From: Cheiracanthium punctorium
Taxonomy: Eukaryota > Arthropoda > Arachnida > Araneae > Cheiracanthiidae
Length of the DNA stretch: 64,000 bases
Direction of reading: 5' to 3'
Assembly: GCA_038373885.1 (NCBI GenBank)
Contig: JAWZYV010013173.1
Location: 62,001-126,000, forward strand
A program made the translations under genes and the position numbers. The notes under the pieces were generated by a model that was not told where the DNA came from, ran no database searches, and worked only from the letters and a program-made list of their open reading frames with translations. Shown one piece after another: positions 10,621 to 22,930 of the stretch (position 1 is its first letter; every line of letters begins with the position of its first letter).

Positions 10621-12035
10621 ACATGGTTTCCAAAATGTTTGAAATCATGAAAAAGTTTTATTTTTCTCTACAAAATGATAAGACTTATTTACAATACATA
10701 TATGAAACATTTAATACTAATATTTTCATCTAATTTTAAAATGTAAGTGGTGTCAAGTATCTTTAAAGTTACAGCTTATATTTACATATAATAAAAAGGG
10801 GTGTAATTGTAAATTAAGCCATGTAGAAACACTTTAACATTTCTTCTCTTTTTAGTGAGAAGAATAATCGATTCAGTTTCCCAGAACCTACTGCATTTTT
10901 CAAAAATAATTTTTTTATGCTTTATGTACAGATATACACTTTTTATGCACATAAAAGAGCATTATACATTATAGCTATGATAACCTAATAATATGAGCTT
11001 CATCATTGTTGGTGGTCATGGAAGAAAGTTTATCCTGCTTCTTTTCTGAAAGTGTTGAGAATTGTTCGTACTTTATTGGGAAATTTGAAGAACAACAAAT
11101 GCAGAAGATGTGCTAGAAATGCATCACATCCAAATGCACATGATGCCAAAATAAATAAAATATGAGACGGTGGTGATAGAACAACATTCCAGGTCTACTA
11201 CATGCATAATAATAATATGAAACATATTAGGAATTATTTGTAATTTATGAGCCATTTTAATTCTTCCATTGCTGTTTAGACGATTATGTAGATTCAGTTG
11301 ATTAATCGGTGAATTACTTTGTTAATGTGTGTTATAAATCTTATTGTGACAAAAAAATATTAACTTCTACTAACTACATATGTATATTTAAAGGGGAGGG
11401 ATGTACGGAACTCTAGTCAGTATATGAAATTTATTATTTCTATAGCAGTCTTCATGTGTATTGCCATGTTTTAGTTCTAATCATTATCAACAATTTTTAT
11501 ATTTATTATTAGAAATCACTTGAATGTTATTGCTTATTGTAGAACATTTAAATAAAATTAATATATTTGATTTATTTACCTTTAAGAGAGGTTTACATTT
11601 TTTTAAAAACTAATTGATAAATTAATGACTTCAAAATGGGCGACTCAATTTATTGGAATTGGGAAACTTTGGGCTTGAGCCTATGGCACAAAATGCTATT
11701 CTAAGCAGAGGTGCCCAGTATCATACGAACCCAATTTCAAAGAAGTATAACTTTGATGAATGTTCAAAAAAGAATTCAGTACATGTATTTCAGTTTGTTA
11801 TCCAATACCCGTAATTTAAATTTTGGGGGCTACAAATATTTGTATGATTTTATCATTATAATAGAGTTAAACTCTTTTATATTGTCCAGTTCTTCGGTCA
11901 TAGTAGTTGGCTTTTAAAAAATCACTCAATTAAAGCAACATAAATCATTTGGTCCCTTCAATGAGGTTATAGAGTTTTGTACATGTATGAGTATTTATAT
12001 GCATGTGTATAATCTATAAGTATATTTATTTACTA

Positions 12036-12069
<34 letters not shown>

Positions 12070-12714
12070 GAAGCTTCGTTTGACATTAAAAAAATAAAGT
12101 ATATTAATTCAGTGACAGTTCTCTATTCCTTTTAAAGAAATATTCAATTTTTCTTCATCTATAGTCACTTTAAGCCCTCTCTTCTGTAAATAGCTTCGAC
12201 ACCAGCCATAAAAGTACTAATAGTCTCATAAAGGTATAGCAAAGTAATTGTACCTTTCACAATAAAACCCACTTATAGCATTACTAATGGTAGACTGCAA
12301 TGCTCTTATTTAGAAAATGGTATGAAATATAAGAAAAAAGTCACTTCCAAAATTTTATAGCAGCATTGATTCGGGAAGAAAATATTTTTTGCATTCATAT
12401 GCTAAGACTAGAATAAGCTATTTACTGATCAGTTTGTTCATAATTACCAACACTCTTGTGATATGAAATGTGTTTTATTTTCCTTTTTTAAAATTAATAT
12501 CACTAAATATATATATATAAATGTATAGTATATGTACTTTCCTTTCAAACATTTCACTAATTACAATACATATTTTTTTTCAATTTTTGTGCCCCTATAT
12601 GTAGTTCTAAACTCAATTTTTTAGCCTATTTTAACAAGTGCGCCTAGGGCACCAGCCCAAAATGCCTGTGCAATAAAGCACTTGCCTGTATCCCATGACA
12701 GTTTTGAGTTATGT
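10621..12714. other. AT-rich intergenic DNA, no gene seen
   Basis: Contains a T25 run ending near 12066 and a TATA microsatellite near 12510. Frames of up to 68 codons lack domains. Nothing else could be supported. Confidence 0.45.
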
Positions 12715-13080
12715 TGTTGCCAATAGCTAATCGGGAGTGGTGCCAAATACTTGAATGGGACAAGGATGGGCAAGATTGAGCGGTTTCCATTTTATTGAAC
12801 TCCAGTGGTAAGAAGTCTGACCTAGACAGGGGTCTTCTAATTTTGAACCAGTTCCAGATAATAGACCAGCACCTGGATTGACACCCTCAGAGATATCGTT
12901 TAAACATGGAGGAAATTGAAGCGATGACAGATTTTTCACAAAACAGTTCCCTTTAGCATACACAGTCCCACAACAGTCCAGGCGACAAGTTTGTCATCTT
13001 TCCAAGTGCTGAACAAGGTCAGAGTTGCTTCACTTTCGATTTTCTTATGGGAACCGAGCTTAAACCATCTGGGCCACTGT
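12715..13080 (+). repeat. Interspersed repeat family R3, copy A
   Basis: Aligns to 61200-61490 and 63360-63695 through the ordered blocks AATTTTGAACCAGTTCCAGA, CACCTGGATTG, CACCC..AGAGATATCGTTTAA, ATGGAGGA..TTGAAG and TTCTTATGGGAACCGAG. Copy A has a stop in the frame that stays open in the other two copies. All three copies are in the same orientation. Confidence 0.85.
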
Positions 13081-14035
13081 AGAACATTTTTGAGTTATTA
13101 ATGCCAACAGTATAGTTGATTAGTAGATGACATTGCAAACAGTCTCATCACACAAGGCTACTTTACTATGCCTAAAATAAAAATATTGCATCATTAAAAT
13201 CTTAAATGGGGAAGAGAGTTGTAGTAAGCATTAGTTCAATTTTGGAAAATAATGAGGTGTCCAGCAAACACCCTAACATGAAACACAATATTATACTGCT
13301 AGGAAATTATATTTACTAACTTGAATTACCGGCAATTCCAATAAAGACAAAGGACATTGATTCCCATAGACCTAAATTCTCAGACTTTAGTACTGTTTTC
13401 ACATATTTAATTATAATTGCTGAGATACTTAAGAGTTAGCTAACAACTCTGTATTTTTAGAAATATTTTATTTTGGTGTTTACTCCTAAATTGAGAATGT
13501 TAATAATATTGTATACATTTCAATTTTATATTCTATAATTTTCTGTTTAGATCAAAATTACTTATCTAACTAAATATGCAGTCTTTATTTTTATAAGTAA
13601 AGGGGGGAAGTGGTGCATCTAAAAGTAGTATGCAAATGTATCACTCAAAAACATAAAAACTGCAATTTACATGTTGATTGCGAGTGGCACAGATTTCTGT
13701 TTGTAATTTTTGGTGTACAACATACTTAGGAAATGTCTTTCAATTTTTATAAATGCATAATGAGTAGCATTTAGTCTAGTAAATTTTATTCAATCAATAG
13801 TGGGCTGAAAATTAGCATTCTAGTTAAGACTTAAACAAGTATATAATAAACTAGAGGCCAAAGCCCCTAGATTCACTACTCTCGCTTTTTATATGAGGCA
13901 TTTGGCCCCTGATAAGGCTTATTTGTAAAAAAGGCATAATTGACAAACCCCAAAGCTTGGATCTGATAGAATGCTACAGAATTACACATTCCCTGGTTCT
14001 TGGATGTTCCTTTGAACAACTTCACACTATTTTTA
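13081..14035. other. AT-rich intergenic DNA, no feature seen
   Basis: No repeat, RNA gene or reading frame of substance recognised. Confidence 0.4.
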
Positions 14036-14039
14036 ATTA

Positions 14040-14420
14040 TGTAAAATCTATGGAACACCTTGTGCATTTGCCATCCATGGCGATTTTTCATAATTTGGCG
14101 ACTTACGTATACATAGTTAATAATTATTTCTATGAAAACAGTGCTTCAAATGTTTTCTTTGATAAAAACTATGGACCAGCTATTATATCTTGCTGCTAAT
14201 GACGACTTTTCATTAATTGGCAATTTATGCATGCTCATAACCATAGTTGAAGTAAGGTTACCATGAAAACAGTTATCCATACATTCAAATATACAATCCT
14301 TTGCAAATTGGTTTATTTTGCGCCACAAAATATATCATCTCGCCATACAGGCAAATATGCAAGCTGTACTTGCTATAATGGCATAGTTAACGCTGCCAAA
14401 TATTTCTACGGGTGGCAAAT
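14040..14420. repeat. Strongly diverged tandem repeat, period about 130-140 bp
   Basis: ATGGCGATTTTTCATAATTTGGCGACTTACG (about 14078) aligns with an ATGACGACTTTTCATTAATTGG block (about 14201). Both are followed by CATAGTT(A/G)A (14115 and 14243) and ATGAAAACAGT. A third, weaker CATAGTTAA is at about 14382. This explains the overlapping small frames on both strands, which are unlikely to be genes. Confidence 0.5.
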
Positions 14421-15157
14421 ACTCAAGCTGAACCTAACCGGCATAACTATAATATGGATTTGAATTATTTTTCATTTTCAAAATACTGGGTGCTACCATT
14501 TTGGAACACACGCAGTATTTAGATTCACCCTTCTTGAGATAGCCTTTTTCCAGATCGTACCCAATGCTAAAATAGCACTTTTTAAATCAGTTACAATTAT
14601 AAGGAAAAACGAATTGGTGTCAATTTTAAACTCCTGATAGAAACATTTAGAATTGTTCAATACCTAAAATTTATCACATTTCCTTTGCATCATCCAATAT
14701 TTAGGTAAATTCAGAAGTGGCCAGGTCTATGAATATTAGTCTCTGGTCTATCTCAGCATTCTGGGAACTACCAAAAAGAGAGGGGGGGAAAAAAAGAACA
14801 TAAGGTGATAACCAACACAGAATAGACAAAGTGCATTCAGCAGTTATTCCTTAGTAAAAAATTATTCATTTTCTGAGTTATATTCAACTTTGCAACTCAC
14901 TTTTACCACCACATTATTAATGATTTTGAATCAGAAATATTTTTCTTCTGAAATAATAATAAAAGCATGATAATAGCTTAAGCATAAAAAAAATATGCTT
15001 AGTTTTTGGAGAATTCAGCTGGATGTGATAATTAACAAAATAAAACTAAACTGAAATCCATTGTTTCATTTTTTTAAGAAAGTTTAAGAGGTGAAAAAAA
15101 AAGTCTATTTAGATGCATTTTCATAAAAAGGAGTCACTCTTATGATAAAAGATTTCT
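14421..15157. other. AT-rich intergenic DNA, no feature seen
   Basis: No repeat partner or coding signal recognised. Confidence 0.4.
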
Positions 15158-15162
15158 CTTTG

Positions 15163-18100
15163 CAGGGGTCTGTCCAGGTCGAAATCGGGTCCGAAAACGG
15201 ACCCTTCACAAAATTCAACAAGTTAAAAACGGACCCTTCACAAAATTCAGTTTGACCAAAACGGCCCTTTCACAAAATAATTATTGCACTTTTCAATTGA
15301 GTTAAGGAATTATTATCATTTAGCGCGATCGTCACCAAATAATATCTTGGCCTAAATGTAAACAACGTTGATGATGATGACGGGAGGTAGGTTGATTGGA
15401 GGCCCAAAGCCAGGGGGGTAAAACCGCCTACGCTTGCAGTTTGAAGCAGACGCCTGCGCTTGTTTGTTCTTCCTCCCAAGTTCCCCCCACCTACTATGTA
15501 GGAGCTCTCTTTCTGGGAATAAAAATCAGACTAGTAGCGAGCGCTCCTTTATTAATTCTTTTCATGTGAGTTGTGTTTATGCCAAAAAATTAAACATCAA
15601 GACTTATTCCACTATAATATTAATAAGGCTCATTGCCAGAAGAAAAGGTGATGACAGCTGTCATTCTCGTATAATTACAACGTTTTTCATGAATAAATCC
15701 AGTGGCATATGTAAAAAGGGCAGCCAGGTTGGGGAGGAGATTAAAAGAAAGCACTTTGTTTTCCAAACTGGCACATTTATGCACCATGTATTAAATGTTC
15801 AGAAATCGTTTGATGCAATCTCAAAATGATTAACTTAGTCCTAAATCTTATTCTTAAAGACAGACATAAATTCAGATCAATGCATGTTTCGAAATCGCGC
15901 AAACCTTCTAACTCGCAATAAGTCGTTTTGCATTTTGAAATGAATCCGTACTTCTCAAATGTTTAGTAAATATCTGTAATAACTATAAATAATCTGAAGT
16001 AGAAAGGCCATGGAATGATTACACTAAAAGCAATCATTAAGAACAACTTGCAAGAGTGCATAACATCCAATTCAAAACAACAGGAGCTGCCTTCATTACG
16101 TGGCTAAGCTTATTGTTTACTAATTCACAACTGCATACTTATCAAACATAACATCCTTACGGGTGAAATCATTTTGAACTCCCTTCTTTCCCCCCCAACT
16201 GAAAGCGTAATGTGCCAGGTGGTAGAGATGAGACGGGCTCAGCCCGAGCCCTAGCCCGGGCCCGAACTGGGCTCTAAAATTCACAATTGTGTTCGGGCTC
16301 AGGCTCATAAGAAATTTATCCTTTATTGAACATACTGCTTGAAACAGATTTTAAAAAGTGATTCATGAGGAAAATAAAAGTACTTATAAAAGATAAATAA
16401 ATAAATAAACAAATAAAAATAACGGCACGGGCGCCTAGAAGGTGCGTGAAGCTCTTTGGGTATTCTAGAACGACGGTTTATATTCATTAGTTAGTCATGA
16501 GATCCGACATTTTTTGATAAAAGATAGATACAAAGAATTAGAAAGTGCATTGGGAGTTTGCAACTATATTTGTCTTTAATTTGCACAAACGGCAAAATTT
16601 ATTGTATTCTATCAATGAAGTAATTTAATTTTTTTTTATCTTTAGCTGAAATTTCGGGCTCGGGCTCCGACTTAAATAATATTGCTCGGGCTCGGATGAA
16701 AAGTCCTCGGGCTCGGGCTTCAAAAAATGAGCCCGAACTCATCTCTACCAGGTGGCCCTTTTACATTGCTGAAAAAACAAACATTCCAAGGGCATCTTTC
16801 AGATCACGCAAATAAAAGAAAACAGAAAAAATAATTATTTATAAAAGGACATTTTATCTGGTTGCATTAAAAAAAAAAAAAAAAAAAGCTGATTGGAATT
16901 TTGTGAAGGAACAGTTATACCTCCTGTTTTGTAAAGGGTCGTTTAAACATGGATTTTGACTTCATTGTATTGTCTCCTGTATAAAGAAACTCTATGGTAA
17001 GGAAGGAGAAAAAGTTTTGGCAAATAAGAATGGAAAAACGGACCGACATACCCAGGCATAGGGGGGAGAAAAAGGACTGCCAGACGCAGGTGCCGCACCC
17101 TATTTAATCAGTTAAGAATCCACACTATGGAATGTGAAATGGGATAAATATAGATCAATCACTGCTCAAGGCTGGAAAGAAAAAGGGGGGGGGGGGTTAA
17201 AAATAGTGTAATACTGCATTTTTTCATTCTTGGGAGTGAACAACAAAGCATAGGAGTGATTTTATTGGGATTTAATGTCATTTTAAAGAGCGGTCATAGG
17301 GGTACACTACAGAGAAATGCTATCGGCATAGGCAGGACCGTAGCGAGCAAAAAATGATAGAAGACAAAATTTATAACTTAATTCAATTTTTTAAACTTAA
17401 TTAATGCATGGGCACATCTTACAGACTGGGAATTTTCTGTTTGGAGACCATATAAAAATGTACATTTGTATTTATTTAGATTTAATCTTCCAACATTTAT
17501 AATCATTACTGTAAAATTCTGTGCCTTTTTTTTTTTTTTTTTTAACATAAATTTGTGATTCACTGTAAAATATTTGTGAAGAATATTTAAGGAATAAAAC
17601 CCCAGGTCAGTGTTTTTGGGATATTCTCTGTACGCTGACAAGTAATTTTTCTTTAATGCTACGAGTTGAAATTAATTTTTTAAAATGTTAGCTAATTTCT
17701 CCCATCTGTACTTATCTGCAACTTATTTTTGCTTTCCCTTCTTCAATTGTTTAAATTTAACTAGATTTAAAAATTGCATTTTTCACATCGTTAGTATTAG
17801 AGTATTTCCAGTCGAAACTGACAGACATTGTAATATTTAAAAATTACTAAAGTTTGAATTTGGGGTGTAAATAAAAGTGTTTAATACCTGCAATTTAAAA
17901 TCAAAACTACCATGGCCTACGTTTACTTTTAAATGATTAAAAAATAGATTTTATAATAAAGATTTAAAGCTTTATATTTTTAATTTTAATCGAAATTTTT
18001 AAAAAATATTGTCTTGGGGTATGACTATCCCGGATGTTCGGTGAACAGGAATTATTCAGTTTTGGCCAACTTTCTTTAAGGGAACTAACTATACCCCATT

Positions 18101-18293
18101 TTGTTTTTAATTTTAAAAAACAAAAATTCTCAAAAATCTATTTCGTTGGTTGCTTTCTTGTTCAAAAATGAAATAGAAAATTGGAAGAAGTTCACAAAAT
18201 AAGGAAAGATTCACAAAAATAGAAAAAATTCACAAAATTAGGTAAAATTTCACAAAAATAGGACCCTGGGAAAGAAACCTGGACTGACCCCTG
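15163..18293. mobile_element. 3.1-kb inverted-repeat DNA element, non-coding
   Basis: The left terminus CAGGGGTCTGTCCAGGT and the reverse complement of the right terminus, CAGGGGTCAGTCCAGGT, differ at one base. CTTTG flanks both sides (15158-15162 and 18294-18298), a possible 5-bp target duplication. Subterminal TTCACAAAA motifs recur near both ends: three times in direct spacing at 15207-15280 and four times at 18190-18258. No transposase frame was found. The 131-codon frame at 15434-15829 has no recognisable domain. A hAT element is nested inside. Confidence 0.7.
16223..16747. mobile_element. 525-bp hAT-like element nested in the 3.1-kb element
   Basis: The ends TAGAGATGAG and CTCATCTCTA are exact inverted repeats. 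They are flanked by perfect 8-bp duplications CCAGGTGG at 16215-16222 and 16748-16755. The TAGAG start fits the hAT terminal consensus YARNG. Both ends are filled with GGGCTCGGGCTC-type GC-rich sub-repeats in inverted orientation, so the element could fold. It is non-coding. Confidence 0.88.
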
Positions 18294-18298
18294 CTTTG

Positions 18299-19122
18299 AT
18301 ATCATTGAAACTGGTAATCTTATTTATTTGAATGACTTACTGAAGGTGCCTGCAAATTTTTAAATGCTTCTTTCCATACACTAACTACATTCTGTAGCAT
18401 TTTGTTTGATAAAATATTGAAAAATTTCCCCTCAAACAGCTTTTATCTATTTGAGGATATTCATGAGTAATAAATACTAATGAATAAGAATTGCTTATTC
18501 ATTTGTTATTACTAATAACGTACCTTAAAAAAATAAGACATGGAATGAGAAAAAAATACTAACAGTCATGATTTTTATATTCTCTGTGGAGAATATGATA
18601 AAATTGTATAATCTCCATTAATTTGGTTTGAATACAAATAATATGGCCATAGACACATGAAATGTTCCTCCACGTTTTCTCCCGCAGATATTATGTCTGA
18701 AAAACACTTTAGGAAAAAAAAAATTCTTTCAAAACAATTACTATTTTAAAATTCTTTTTGTTTTGATTTATTGCTAAATAAAATTTCTTTAAAATTAGTC
18801 TTTTACATTCATATTTTTTATAGTGCAACAGCACAAAAGGTCTATAGCTTAACATAGGAGACTGTGTGAAAGTAAGTGTTCCTTCCATAATATATTGTTA
18901 CAAATTTTTAAGGTGACCTGCTCTTCGGGGGTTGAATATTTTCTAAAATTCATATTCCATGCATCAAATGATTAAAATTTACACTTTGTTGCCTGAAAAT
19001 CGGTTAACTGGAATGCAAGACAAGTTAGTAGTTAGTTAAGCTCAGCAATATTAGGCACAATATTATTAATGGGGATTGTAATATTTGCTTTCTTGCACTG
19101 GTATAACACAATAGCCTAGTAT
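18299..19122. other. AT-rich intergenic DNA, no feature seen
   Basis: No feature recognised. Confidence 0.4.
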
Positions 19123-19124
19123 TA

Positions 19125-19339
19125 CTGTAAAATCTCGATTATGAGTGCCCTTCTGCGGGGGAGGGGTACTTATAATCAAGGAGAAGGCCTTATAATTACC
19201 ACCTCCCGACGATGACGTTACAACTGCCATTCATGGTGACGTCACAATTCGTAGCAGTGTCCGTTGGCGAGAATGCATTTTGTCCTCTTTCCTAACAAAT
19301 GGGGTGGCAGTAGGGCAGCTTATAATCGGGATTTTACGG
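19125..19339. mobile_element. 215-bp miniature element with TA target (pogo/mariner type)
   Basis: The left end CTGTAAAATCTCGATTAT and the reverse complement of the right end, CCGTAAAATCCCGATTAT, are inverted repeats. TA lies on both sides (19123-19124 and 19340-19341). The body is GC-richer than the flanks and has no reading frame. Confidence 0.8.
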
Positions 19340-19341
19340 TA

Positions 19342-21231
19342 CTCAATTGCATTTCTATTATGCAATCAAATAACTGGTGATTTCTAGAAATTAATACTAG
19401 ACGGAGTCTTGGAATGTTCGAGACAACTATCAGCAGAGGGTAAAAAAAGTAGAAGTTCAGGTTTGACTGTTTACTATGAACTTCACTACTTTTAGTGCTA
19501 AACTAGCCGAAGTTTTCCTGCAACAATATTTTTTACAAAATTTTATTTTATATTTATTGATGGCTTTTACAAAATTTTATTTTATATTTATTTGTTAAAC
19601 AATTCTTGCATTGTTTGTTAAACAAAAAGTTATGCAGATTTTTGTGCTTTATTATTTTTCTTTTTCTACCTGATAATTTACTCACTTGTACAAATACTTA
19701 ACATTTTTTATTTTATTATTTATTATGCATAGTACATTTTAAAAGTTTAAACCTATTTGGGATTTTATGGTTAAATTATTTTTGTTTTCTCAAACACTGA
19801 TATATAGATAACAATGGTAAATTTTGCTTAAAATTTGTGTTTATATTCTGAATATTTTTTTTTTTTTATCCATACTCATTTCTTATGTTACTAAGAAGAT
19901 TTGCTTTATGCCTATTAAACATTTACATTATAATTTAAACTTGTGTTAAAAATTATTTTTAAAAGGAAACAACATGGTCTGCAATTATAATTTATGTCTA
20001 AATAAGGCTTTAAGATGAAATCTGTTGCATGTAAGCGCATTTTTAATTGATTTGTACTTTAAAATTTCTAGGCTGTACATCTGTAATTTTTATTATATGT
20101 ACTTTTTATATTAAGATGTTGAAAAGTTGCTTAAGCTTTTATTTATGCAACTTGAGTATGTAAATATGCCCATTTCTGTTATATGAATAAAGAAAACTTA
20201 AGTGCTGAACAAACACTCCCTTATATTTGTAATAACACGTTTTTTGGAGGCTAGCATTTTTGATCAGAAGTGATTTCTTCATATGTTTTGCTATTTCATA
20301 AAATAAACTTAGCACTGTACCACTAACTACCCATGTTATTATTATTTTAACTCATTGAAAAGTCAAAAAAATATGTTTCGCACATTAAATATATTAAAAA
20401 AACCATAATCAGCAAAATTGCATGGTGGATAATACCCCTTGAGAGAGGAGCAGACATACCACGTTCTTCCCCATATGCCCGCTGCCATATTGAGCATTTC
20501 AACATGTATTATATGTATCATTAACGTGACAAACTGCAGCCTAAATTTTTGTCACTTTTTTGTGTTTCTAATGTATCCAAACAAGGTAAAGGATTTTTAA
20601 AATATTAGCTGAAAATTTTTTAACTCATCAATCCATTCATGCCATGCTGGAAAACAAAGATTGAAGATTTGTTGAGTTTAATCCATTACAATCATCCAAA
20701 AATTTGAATTTAATGCTAATTTTTGCCAGCGTGCAGTCATGAATTAAAGCAGTTCCCAGGATTGCTTTAACATGTGTTGGATATGATTTAGGTAAAGAAG
20801 AAAGAAAAGCTTCACTCTTCTATAAAATTTTATTTTTTGAAGGGGATTTTTTTCTTTTGTACCCGAAACAAAGAATCAGTTCTGGTGCAATGGATTGGAA
20901 AAGAGAAAACTTCTCACAAAAGGTTGCTTCATCGATTATCTTTAATTAGCAAAAATCCTAACAGGAAAATTTTAATGCAAAGCATATTGAAATCTGACCA
21001 AAATTATGTCAAAAACAATAAAAGAATGTCAAGTGTCAATGATTCTTGTCCATTAAACCCAAAAAAAAAAAAAAAAAATACTCACAAGTTTTGATATTTG
21101 GAAGAAGAGCTGTGACTTTGGGGAGGTGCAAGGATTGCCCCAAGCTGAATGTGCTTCATCAGAGATCATATTTTTGTTTTTCAGTTCATCTAGTAATTAC
21201 ATTAGTGAAGTTATTTTTTGTTTTTAATCCT
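19342..21231. other. AT-rich DNA downstream of the THAP gene's last exon, no gene seen
   Basis: A 39-bp direct duplication (TTTTACAAAATTTTATTTTA block) lies near 19530-19590. The T-rich tracts and small frames have no domain support. The 3' UTR of the minus-strand THAP gene should begin here and run leftward from 21231. No convincing polyadenylation site was fixed. Confidence 0.4.
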
Positions 21232-21392
21232 TTATTTTGCCTTTTCTAAACTTGCCACTTTCTTCCTGAACTTACAAACTTGCTTCTCGGGGCTACTTAA
21301 GAACTGTCTTGCCGTGCTAGGTGAAATATCTTCATCACTGAGATCTCCCAAATAACGCAAAGGCTTATTTTTTTCAGAAAACCTCTGATGTA
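21232..21392 (-). CDS. THAP gene, probable last coding exon (exon 3)
   Basis: Minus-strand exon read from 21392 down to TAA at 21234-21232. It encodes about 53 residues, including RYLGDLSDEDISP, followed by a basic, coiled-coil-like tail (RKKVASLEKAK). Post-THAP linkers followed by a short coiled coil are typical of THAP proteins. An AG acceptor at 21394-21393 (CCCAG) continues the phase left by exon 2, and the three exons sum to 483 nt with an open frame. An alternative AG 9 bp upstream would hit a stop. A GTAAGT inside the exon (within the codons for QVCK) could be a donor if further exons exist, so the stop is not certain. The exon lies about 90 bp downstream (in gene orientation) of a PLE insertion. 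Confidence 0.62.
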
Positions 21393-21739
21393 CTGGGTAC
21401 ACCTATAACATTGTAAGGCAATTGTAAATAGTGGAGATTAAGCATAACAAATGTGAAAACTAGTCTATGAACTTCAAATAATTAGTTAAAACATTAAAAA
21501 GCCTAAATCTCCGTAAAATAATTAAAACACGCGCCATGAGCGCTTTCGACAGCCTAGCCCGCTATCATCATCAGAACTGAGCTGCTTGGCTCGAAGGATA
21601 CCAACTTATATCCTTCCATAGACACAATAGAGATGTACAACACAATAAGTAAAGAAAATTGAGAACGCATTTTAATACAGATATTTCAATAACCCTAAAA
21701 GCTGCCTTGTCCCCTCATCCTCAATAACTCCTACTTCCA

Positions 21740-22810
21740 ATTCAATAATAAATTTTTACAAACAGAATAAAGGTGTCCCCTAATGGGCTCCCCGATATCT
21801 GGTATAGTAAGCAGAGTGGAAAATGCGAAACCTTGAAAACTTTAATCAATACAAACCTCCACCCCCCATACTAAATACTGGTTTCGTTACGTTGATGATG
21901 TTTTTTGCAATAGTAAATAACAATAGCATAAATAATATCCTCGACGAACTTAACTCACTTGATGAAAATATACAATTTACTATAGAACTTGAGCAGAATA
22001 ATAGCCTAAATTTCCTTGATGTTAAAGTAATTAGAACCACCCCAGACAATATAGAAACTACCGTTTATCGTAAACCTACCAATAATAATAAAATAGTCAA
22101 TTACTCCTCAAAAACTACATATAACTACAAAATATCAATCTTACGTTCACAAGTCAATAGAGCCCTGGAAATATGCTCCAACCAACAATTACTAAAGGAA
22201 GAAAATACAATTTATAAAGCAACTTGCGCGCGAAGCTAATTATCCCAGCAATATCATCCCCCGCCTAATCAGAAATAGAAGAAAGAAACTTAACATCATC
22301 AACGACGCACAAAAAGAAAAATCCACATTTACTCATCCGATTCCCTACTGTTGCGGTCTCGCTGTAAAAATATCCAACCGGGCACGTAAAATGAACCTTC
22401 GTATCCCAATTAAACCCAATAGCAATATATTTAAAAGAATCCGGTCAGATAAAGACAAGATTAACCCTCTAGAAACCGCAGGTATTTATAAAATAAATTT
22501 CACTTATAGAGATTCCAACCTTCCCGGATACTACATTGGTGTTACAAAAAGAAAAATTAAAGATAGAATTAAAGAACACATAAACGACATAAAATACAAT
22601 AGACAAAGTACCGCTCTATCCCGCCTAGCCTTAAAGGAAAATATAAATATAGATTTCGTAAATGTCAAGAAAATAGCTAATTACAATAACCACAATTATG
22701 GCTTAAGACGGGAAGCGTTGGAAATAATGACACAAGAGGGAGCTGTCAACGACATGGCGCATGCGCAGATCGAGCAATCGTGGCAGGCCTTGGTGAAGAA
22801 GAAGCGGTGA
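21740..22810 (+). pseudogene. PLE reverse transcriptase (partial) with GIY-YIG endonuclease, frameshifted
   Basis: Reading across frames gives the RT motif GVP/MGSPISG (about 21771-21800, broken by an inserted base). Next is the catalytic motif FRYVDDVFC (about 21880-21910), out of frame with what follows. A frame then continues FTIELEQN...NFLDVKV and TVYRKPT, motifs of the PLE RT thumb region. A third frame opens near 22202 and runs to TGA 22808-22810. It contains a GIY-YIG nuclease: AGIYKINF, then GYYIGVTKRKIKDRIKEH, with the expected Arg and an acidic C-terminal part (REALEIMTQEG). At least three frame breaks make it inactive. The N-terminal fingers are missing, consistent with 5' truncation. 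Confidence 0.85.
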
Positions 22811-22830
22811 ACGAGCCAAGCAGCTCAGTT

Positions 22831-22867
22831 CTGATGATGACAGCGGGCTAGGCTGTCGAAAGCGCTC
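22831..22867 (+). ncRNA. Hammerhead-ribozyme-like motif in the PLE right terminal repeat
   Basis: The core CTGATGA (22831-22837) is followed by one extra base, then stem II GACAGC/GCTGTC (22839-22844 with 22852-22857), GAAA (22858-22861) and GCGCTC, where AGC and GCT could form a minimal stem III before cleavage at C. PLEs are known to carry hammerhead motifs in their terminal repeats with very short stem III. Stem I pairing is poor here, so activity is doubtful. The left terminal repeat holds the inverted copy on the minus strand (about 21545-21580). Confidence 0.5.
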
Positions 22868-22930
22868 ATGGTGCGTGTTTTAATTATTTTACGGAGATTT
22901 TAGGCTTTTTAATGTTTTTAACTAATTACT

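Larger units (their letters stand above)
21480..22930 (+). mobile_element. Penelope-like element (PLE), 5'-truncated, bounded by inverted terminal repeats
   Basis: About 118-bp terminal inverted repeats: left 21480-21597 and right 22812-22930, sharing TTAGTTAAAA, AAAAAGCCTAAA, CACCATGAGCGCTTTCGACA (one base different) and GAACTGAGCTGCTTGGCTCG. Between them lie the C-terminal half of a PLE reverse transcriptase and a GIY-YIG endonuclease on the plus strand. Structures with inverted pLTR-like ends are known for PLEs. It is inserted in intron 2 of the THAP gene, antisense to it. Confidence 0.88.

Noticed and set aside
14040..14463. Overlapping 60-80 codon frames on both strands as small genes
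   Set aside because: Explained by a diverged tandem repeat; no domains or splice context.
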